10,189 nucleotides of DNA, from the NCBI RefSeq assembly GCF_042657185.1, contig NZ_JBHSNN010000086.1. One strand, 5' to 3'. The notes beneath the pieces were generated by a model. It was not told the origin of the DNA and made no database searches. It saw nothing but the letters and a program-made list of their open reading frames with translations. The stretch comes from Ureibacillus thermophilus. Lineage in GTDB: Bacteria; Bacillota; Bacilli; Bacillales_A; Planococcaceae. This document shows, piece by piece, positions 6,261-10,189 of this stretch (positions are counted from its first letter, which is position 1; the number at the start of each line of letters is the position of its first letter). The position numbers and the translations under genes are program-made.

Positions 6261-6408
6261 TTATATATCTTATATATCTAATATATATTATATATCTTAA
6301 TACTAATATTTTAACCTAATCATCACTAATTTTAAACCTAATAATATAAAAAAGAACCTTTATAGACCTTTTTATACTTTTCACAGCCTTTTTATCTTAT
6401 ACTTTTCA
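6261..6408 (-). promoter_or_regulatory. AT-rich upstream region of the ATPase-nuclease operon with iterated motifs
   Basis: Three sets of short direct repeats lie in the leader of the operon. TATATATCT occurs at 6262-6270, 6271-6279 and 6289-6297. TTTTAACCTAAT (6309-6320) recurs with one mismatch at 6331-6342. TTATACTTTTCA occurs at 6372-6383 and 6397-6408. The density of repeats just before the start codon suggests operator or DNA-bending sites, but low-complexity AT sequence can produce such patterns. Many -10-like hexamers exist, so I cannot pick one promoter. Confidence 0.45.
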
Positions 6409-6422
6409 TATTTATCTAAACG

Positions 6423-6476
6423 TCAAAGCACATAAGGAAAGATCAACGATTGACAGATACGAAATTTTACATACAT
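6423..6476 (-). CDS. Possible 17-codon leader peptide or remnant upstream of the ATPase
   Basis: On the minus strand GGAGGAAGGG (complement of 6481-6490) is followed 9 bases after its GGAGG by an ATG at 6474-6476. The frame gives the 17-residue peptide MYVKFRICQSLIFPYVL and stops with TGA at 6423-6425. It is hydrophobic and precedes the ATPase operon by about 190 bases on the same strand. The SD ends only 8 bases from the ISL3 element, so the original upstream promoter may have been separated from it. It could be a leader peptide, a gene remnant or chance. Confidence 0.25.
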   Translation of the reverse strand: MYVKFRICQSLIFPYVL

Positions 6477-6627
6477 TGATCCCTTCCTCCAAAAACAGGC
6501 TCTATAATATTTGGTGTTGGTGAGTATAAACCAGCACCAATTTTTTTGAACAAAAAAAAATGAGACAGTGACAAAACTCTGGTAAAATGTAATCGACCAA
6601 AACCACATTTACAAGGAGTTGTGTCAC

Positions 6628-7314
6628 ATGTCTCACCATCATTCTATACGAAACCTACTCAATATAAAAGATAAAAATATCACATTTGATGAAAATTTTT
6701 GTGCAGAAGAACTCATTAAAGGGGTCCAATCAAAAGTCTTTTATGGCCAATTCACTTACCAACCAAAAGCGTGCTATGCTTGTGGACATGTCTTCGATGA
6801 TCAAATCATTAAACACGGTTTTAAAACGTCTCTCATTAAAATGCCTAGTGTTTCAGGTTTTCATACCTATTTAAAATTGCGTAAACAGCGTTATTTCTGT
6901 AAACATTGTCATGCCACGTTTACTTGAAAAACGATCGTCGTGGCTAAAAACTGTTGTATTTCCAACAATACCAAAGTATCAATTGCTTGAAACGCCAAAG
7001 ATCAAATCTCCGAAAAAGATATTGCCATCAAACACAATGTATCTCATGCCACTGTCAGTCGAGTCATTGACAGCTTTTATAGCTACTATCAGCCGAATTA
7101 TCACTATCACCAGTTTAAATCAGTGAAATCCGCAGCTGGAGCGATGGCCTTTATTTTCTGCGACTCTGGAACGGGTTATAACAACGGCATTTTAGAGGGG
7201 AGTAATAACAAAATCAAGGTGATGAAACGCATTTCTTTCGGTTATCGCACCTTCTACCACTTTAGAAACCGAATATTCATTACCCAAAACTTAGCGAAAA
7301 TAAAAACCGCTTAG
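6628..7314 (+). pseudogene. ISL3-family transposase, two stops and a deleted catalytic core
   Basis: ATG at 6628 follows AAGGAG (6613-6618) at 9 bases; the TTG at 6619 is too close to the SD. The N-terminal part has the ISL3 zinc finger: ACYACGHVFDD and then FCKHCHATFT. The frame meets TGA at 6925-6927 and again at 6988-6990 but otherwise stays open to TAG at 7312-7314. After the second stop it reads DIAIKHNVSHATVSRVIDSF, a helix-turn-helix, and the block FKSVKSAAGAMAFIFCD with the first catalytic Asp. It then jumps to GYNNGILEGSNNKIKVMKR, the C-terminal block with the catalytic Glu. The segment between, including the second Asp and about 150 or more residues in relatives, is deleted in frame. 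The protein cannot be active; movement would need a transposase from a related copy. Confidence 0.85.
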
Positions 7315-7338
7315 GGGAACCTCGAATTTCCCCTAAGC
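7309..7338. terminator. Hairpin at the end of the ISL3 transposase gene
   Basis: GCTTAGGGGAA (7309-7319) and TTCCCCTAAGC (7328-7338) form a perfect 11-bp stem with an 8-base loop that includes the stop codon. There is no T-run after it on either strand, so it is a strong structure but an uncertain terminator. Confidence 0.5.
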
Positions 7339-7414
7339 CATCCGATTACCTTTACCAAATAATGTCACTAACATTTATTCACCAACACCATTTGACAAAG
7401 AACCAAGCCCGTTA

Positions 7415-7759
7415 TTAATCTAGAGTTATATTCGCCACATTCTTTCCATCACGAACAGCCTGTACGTTCACTTTCATATCCTTATACTCTTCTTTTAGCT
7501 CTTTTGCGTATTTTTCTGCTAGTTTCTTTGCATCCGCATCGCTAACTTTTTTATCTAACACCAGCGTTCCTACTGCCATTCCGTTTTGCATATACACTTG
7601 ACCATTAAGTACGCCCTCTTCTTCTTTCACTTTCTTCGTTAGCTCTTTATTTTGCTTCGGCTCATTTTTTTGTTCTTCTTTTACCGTCGTTTCTTCCTTC
7701 TCTGGTTCATTTGCATTGTTTTCTTCGTTTGCTGAACAACCAACTGATAATAGCAACAC
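7415..7759 (-). pseudogene. Lipoprotein gene missing its start and signal-peptide N-terminus
   Basis: The minus-strand frame ends with TAA at 7415-7417 (and a second TAA just after). It encodes a lipobox, LLLSVGC, followed by a long Glu/Lys/Asn-rich linker and a compact C-terminal domain from about GVLNGQVYMQNG to VRDGKNVANITLD. This is the layout of a small secreted, lipid-anchored protein facing the cell wall. The natural charged N-terminus of the signal peptide is absent: upstream of VLLLSVGC the DNA belongs to an S-layer-like gene in another frame. A TTG at 7793-7795 could in principle start a hybrid protein (KLQKVSLPKINVLLLSVGC), but I see no good ribosome binding site there. The 3' end lies only 10 bases from the ISL3 element. 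Family not recognised. Confidence 0.6.
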
Positions 7760-7760
7760 A

Positions 7761-8009
7761 TTTATCTTTGGTAAAGATACCTTTTGTAGTTTCAAAGATA
7801 AATTTATCGTATTGTGTTTTAGGAGTATCTAAAGTAATAATCACAGTTTTACCATCTTTTTGTAGAACTGCTTTATCAGCTGCAGTTAAAGCTGTACCAT
7901 CAAGAATGTAGTTAGCTGGATTTTCAGCTGATGTTTCATCTACCTCTTTATTGAATACAACTTTAATTTGATTAAGGTTAATCGCACTTACACTTCATCA
8001 ACGTTCCCA
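7761..8009 (-). pseudogene. Internal fragment of an S-layer-like (Ig/SwmA-type repeat) protein
   Basis: The minus strand reads SAINLNQIKVVFNKEVDETS, then ENPANYILDGTALTAADKAV, then a QKDGKTVIITLD strand and a QYDKFIFETTKGIFTKDK end. This succession of beta-strand motifs (VxAINxxQVKVxFNKxVD, ANYxLDG, DGKTVxxTL) is typical of the repeated beta-sandwich domains of Geobacillus/Bacillus S-layer and other wall proteins. Only one domain remains. There is no start or stop of its own. At 7991-7992 a single missing base is needed to keep NVDEV-SAIN in frame, and at about 7760 the homology ends abruptly in the lipoprotein fragment. It is therefore a double-truncated, frameshifted remnant. Confidence 0.6.
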
Positions 8010-8049
8010 TTATTTACATATATGATTTTATTGAGTCTATAACCCTTGA

Positions 8050-8199
8050 TATAATGCAAAATTCAAGGATGTTATTAAATTTGCTATTCCCATAATTTTT
8101 TGGAATAGAAAGAAAGAACTAAGCAAGCAAATTAAAAAGCAACTTCCCGAAAATAGAAATGGGGGTTTTAAGAAAATAATTAGTTGGGGATTTTTATAA
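8050..8199 (+). pseudogene. Start-less 49-codon open frame, possible gene tail
   Basis: Following TGA at 8047-8049, the frame is open to TAA at 8197-8199 and reads like a basic, hydrophobic tail, with segments VIKFAIPIIFWNRKKELSKQ and NRNGGFKKIISWGFL. It has no start with an SD and matches no family I know. It may be the 3' end of a gene lost in the same rearrangement that cut the S-layer fragment, or chance. Confidence 0.2.
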
Positions 8200-8230
8200 T
8201 GTAAAAGTCTTTAGATTTATTTCATCTTAT

Positions 8231-8727
8231 GTCAAGTTTTTTGAAGTTGACATCAAGTTTCCTTTATTTTTTGTCAAGCTCGAAATTATCTAATCCTCTA
8301 AATTAAAGACAATCCTTGAATTCCCTTGACAAGTTCTTTCTTCCCCGCGTCAAGTTCCCCAGATTTCGCGTCAAGCTCATGTTATTTCTTATCAAGCTAG
8401 ATAGCATCTAAACCCTTCTATTCAAGACAATCCTTGAATTCCCTTGACAAGTTCTTTCTTCCCCGCGTCAAGTTCCCCAGATTTCACGTCAAGCTCATGT
8501 TATTTCTTATCAAGCTAAGATAGCATCTAAACCCTTCTATTCAAGACAATCCTTGAATTCCCTTGACAAGTTCTTTCTTCCCCGCGTCAAGTTCCCCAGA
8601 TTTCACGTCAAGTTCATGTTATTTCTTATCAAGCTAAGATAGCATCTAAACCCTTCTATTCAAAACAATCCTTGAATTTCCCTTGACAAGTTCTTTCTTC
8701 CCCGCGTCAAGTTCTCCAGATTTCGCG
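8231..8727. repeat. Tandem array of ~119-bp units rich in TCAAG motifs
   Basis: Units begin at 8308, 8426, 8545 and 8664 (periods 118, 119, 119). The fourth is cut at about 8727, where istA sequence starts. A decayed lead-in, including GTCAAG motifs and a relative of the unit's end, occupies about 8231-8307. The full units differ at only a few positions, such as TTTCGCG/TTTCACG and CTAGAT/CTAAGAT. Each unit holds several TCAAG or CTTGA words spaced roughly 15-25 bp, among them CCTTGAATTCCCTTGACAAG, GCGTCAAGTTC and CGTCAAG. No frame is shared by all units. The high identity indicates recent amplification by slippage or unequal exchange. Confidence 0.9.
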
Positions 8728-9176
8728 CCGGAAAAGCCCTATCCTGTATTTAAAGAGCATCTTGTTAAAGTAAACAAATATAATGAAGTGAAAGTGGATC
8801 AGACGTTGGTTCATGTCCCTAAGGGTGGCAACTATAGTCAATTACAAATGATATTAACATGGGATCAATTAAAGATTGTTTCACCTAATGGGGAGATATT
8901 ATTGGATGACTATCGGCCATATATGAAAAAGCGAAAAGCATTACCATGGCTTTCAATAATTAAAACATGGATTCATAAACCAAGGGTTGTAGAATATTCG
9001 CGCTATCATAAGTATTTACCGGGAAGAATTAAAGAATTTTTGTTGGTCGATAATTTAATTATTCGACGAAAACGATTAGAAGCTCTAGCTAGTTTATTAG
9101 TTTCTCATGACATGAAGAAGATTAATGAAGAGTTCTATGAATTAATTGCACAGGATAAGCTACCTAGTGATAATAA
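8728..9176 (+). pseudogene. istA: IS21-family transposase IstA, C-terminal part only
   Basis: About 150 residues are readable, from EKPYPVFKEHLVKVNKYNEV to the gap, including VHVPKGGNYSQLQMILTWDQ, a DDYRPYMKKR stretch and LPGRIKEFLLVDN. These correspond to the C-terminal beta-barrel and tail of IS21 transposases, which are normally 400-515 residues. The N-terminal helix-turn-helix and the DDE catalytic core are absent. The ATG at 8683 lies in the tandem repeat and is not a real start. The 3' end and the usual junction with istB are hidden by 27 N. The protein would be inactive. Confidence 0.8.
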
Positions 9177-9203
9177 NNNNNNNNNNNNNNNNNNNNNNNN
9201 NNN
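9177..9203. other. Assembly gap, 27 N
   Basis: Undetermined bases span the expected stop of istA and start of istB. The frames on each side differ, which is normal for the istA/istB junction, so no frameshift can be inferred. Confidence 0.99.
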
Positions 9204-9301
9204 ACATTAAAGAATTGTGTAAGTCATTGAGGTTAGCTTATGTTGCGGATGTATACGAGCAAATACCGTTTGAAACTCCGAAACAATTCTTATATGGGCT
9301 A

Positions 9302-9397
9302 CTTAAGGAGGAAATAAGATTAAGAGAAAAATAAAAATCGTTAGGTCTTTTTGGCATGCCAAAATTTCTTAAGGAGGAAATAAGATTAAGAGAAAAA
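9302..9397 (+). repeat. 30-bp direct repeat flanking a 36-bp insert within istB
   Basis: The 30 bases at 9302-9331 recur exactly at 9368-9397, offset by 66 bp (22 codons). The 36 bases between contain the stop codon 9332-9334 and a perfect 16-bp palindrome, TTTTGGCATGCCAAAA (9349-9364). Each copy includes AAGGAGG. Removing one unit restores an uninterrupted IstB (LKEEIRLREKARAIR). Confidence 0.9.
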
Positions 9398-9831
9398 GCG
9401 AGAGCAATCCGCTTGATAAAAAAGGCGAAGTTCTTAGATAAAAAGAGTTTACATGATTACGAGTGGACCGAACAACTTCGGTTCCCTCCTCACTTAACCA
9501 AAGAGGATTTGTGTAGCCTACAATTTATTGAGAATCGAGAAAATGTAGTTTTAGTTGGTTCACCCGGGACAGGGAAGACTCATTTAGCCACAGGACTAGG
9601 GAAAAAAGCTTGTGAACTAGGTTATGAGGTTCGTTTTTACCGTGTTGCCCACCTAGTTGAGGAATTAGAGCAAGCTTTACGTAACAACCGTTTATCAGCA
9701 TTTAGAAAACGAATGGAGAAGGTTGATTTGGTCATTTTAGATGAAATGGGATACTTACCATTTAGTAAAGAAGGAGCTGAATTATTATTCCAAATTATAT
9801 CGGAGTTTTATGAACAGAAAAGCGTAATTAT

Positions 9832-9875
9832 NNNNNNNNNNNNNNNNNNNNNNNNNNNNNNNNNNNNNNNNNNNN
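9832..9875. other. Assembly gap, 44 N
   Basis: Undetermined bases within istB. The frame before and after the gap is incompatible with exactly 44 bases. Comparison with typical IstB proteins suggests about 46-49 are missing, so the length is probably estimated. Confidence 0.99.
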
Positions 9876-9996
9876 CGTTTAACAGCAGCGTTAGTGGACA
9901 GGCTAATTCATCACGCCCATATCATCTCTTTTCATGGCGAGAGCTATAGACTGTCCCACGCATTGTCGAAAAGGAATGAAATGGGTGGCAAACCCC

Positions 9997-10041
9997 TGCA
10001 TTTTTCATTGCATTTCTCTGCACTTTTCTATTGCAAAATAC
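9997..10041. repeat. Right end of the IS21-type element with spaced TGCA repeats
   Basis: TGCA occurs at 9997, 10009, 10019 and 10032, each followed by an A/T-rich stretch (for example TGCATTTTTCAT and TGCACTTTTCTA), with steps of 12, 10 and 13 bp, about one helical turn. IS21-family elements are known to carry several such repeats near their ends as transposase binding sites, and to end in CA; the CA at 10040-10041 would fit. The left end is absent, so the boundary cannot be confirmed by pairing. Confidence 0.5.
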
Positions 10042-10086
10042 AATTTATAAAGGATCATAGAATTGAACCGTTTTTACGACTTAAAT

Positions 10087-10189
10087 AAAATTATACAGAA
10101 TAAACAAAAAATACAATAAAAAATTTTGAAATTTTTAAAATTTTCTTTAATTTATAGATAATAGTATAGAAAAATCTAGTCATTATTAG
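10087..10189. other. AT-rich flank, nothing recognised
   Basis: The last ~100 bases beyond the IS21-type element are extremely AT-rich with short palindromic A/T stretches (around 10115-10145). No gene, promoter or RNA could be supported. Confidence 0.4.

Larger units (their letters stand above)
6498..7404 (+). mobile_element. Internally deleted ISL3-family insertion sequence with both ends
   Basis: The left end at 6498 (GGCTCTATAATATT then GGTGTTGGTGA) and the right end, read inward from 7404 (GGTTCTTTGTCAAAT then GGTGTTGGTGA), form imperfect terminal inverted repeats sharing the 12-base core TGGTGTTGGTGA. The GGxTCT start is typical of ISL3-family elements. The element spans 907 bp, whereas complete ISL3 members are usually about 1.3-1.5 kb, in line with loss of the middle of the transposase gene. 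The 8 bases flanking each side (CAAAAACA and AAGCCCGT) do not match, so no target duplication remains; the flanks were probably rearranged after insertion. Confidence 0.8.
8728..10041 (+). mobile_element. 5'-truncated IS21-family element (istA-istB) with two assembly gaps
   Basis: A partial IstA transposase is followed by IstB, the two-gene order specific to the IS21 family. The left end, including about two thirds of istA, is missing: IstA homology begins abruptly at about 8728, at the edge of the tandem array. The right end appears to be present as a set of TGCA-containing repeats (9997-10041). N-runs at 9177-9203 and 9832-9875 fall inside the element. Both genes look non-functional as given. 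Confidence 0.8.
9204..10086 (+). pseudogene. istB: IS21-family ATPase helper IstB, interrupted
   Basis: The reading begins within the gap at IKELCKSLRLAYVADVYEQI, the IstB N-terminus. It stops at TAA 9332-9334 and resumes in the same frame after a 66-bp duplication/insertion. The downstream part (from about 9368) has Walker A GSPGTGKTH, a Walker B VDLVILDEMGY with Phe-Ser-Lys-Glu-Gly following, and, after the second gap, LTAALVDRLIHHAHIISFHG, the conserved IstB end. In active elements IstB is an AAA+ ATPase of about 250 residues that helps IstA choose and bind the target. Here the internal stop would cut it after about 45 residues, although a good SD (AAGGAGG) lies inside each repeat copy. 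No stop is met at the usual position: the frame runs past the IS end to TAA at 10084-10086. Confidence 0.75.

Noticed and set aside
6490..7412. 8-bp target duplication around the ISL3 element
   Set aside because: The flanks CAAAAACA and AAGCCCGT do not match.
8308..8727. CRISPR array
   Set aside because: The units are about 119 bp and nearly identical throughout, with no unique spacers and no cas genes nearby; this is a plain tandem repeat.
9832..9875. Frameshift in istB
   Set aside because: The frame change across the second N-run depends on a gap length that is probably estimated, so it gives no evidence of mutation.

Overview
The window looks like an accessory 'graveyard' region of a low-GC Gram-positive chromosome, most likely a Bacillaceae member and possibly a thermophilic genus such as Parageobacillus, Geobacillus, Anoxybacillus or Aeribacillus. 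This is inferred from strong AGGAGG-type ribosome binding sites, a TTG start, an S-layer-like fragment, a lipobox lipoprotein and IS256, ISL3 and IS21 relatives. Two runs of N (9177-9203 and 9832-9875) both fall inside the IS21-type element, so the assembly is uncertain there.

Layout. 1-62 is an imperfect inverted repeat followed by a broken gene end. 222-1190 is an intact but unrecognised 322-residue gene with its own terminator. 1311-2208 is a gene region destroyed by an internal fragment of an IS256-family transposase: a 34-codon 5' remnant lies to the left and a 43-codon 3' remnant to the right. That right remnant overlaps the start of 2195-3394, a phage-style protein with four treble-clef zinc-finger repeats and a Vsr/EDxHD-like endonuclease domain. 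3395-4172 has no intact gene; it holds a minus-strand terminator joined to a Shine-Dalgarno sequence, a small frameshifted reading frame and a fossil XRE helix-turn-helix.

4173-6236 (minus strand) is the most interesting intact unit. It is a two-gene operon of a STAND/AAA-like P-loop ATPase (401 aa, TTG start) followed 18 bases later by a PD-(D/E)XK nuclease of the DpnII/MboI-like type (279 aa). I infer that the ATPase acts as sensor or switch and the nuclease as effector of an anti-phage or anti-plasmid system. Its upstream region is very AT-rich and carries several sets of short iterated motifs and a 17-codon SD-led reading frame.

6498-7404 is an internally deleted, transposase-dead ISL3-family element with both terminal repeats. 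7415-8009 fuses a lipoprotein gene that has lost its start, out of frame, to a piece of an S-layer-like protein. 8308-8727 is a tandem array with a unit of about 119 bp. The array runs directly into a 5'-truncated IS21-family istA-istB element (8728 to about 10041), whose istB carries a 66-bp in-frame duplication/insertion with a stop codon. The last ~100 bases are AT-rich with nothing recognisable.

Only three protein genes look intact (222-1190, 2195-3394 and the 4173-6236 pair counted as one unit). The rest is debris from repeated IS activity and recombination, which is typical of defence islands and other fast-changing loci.
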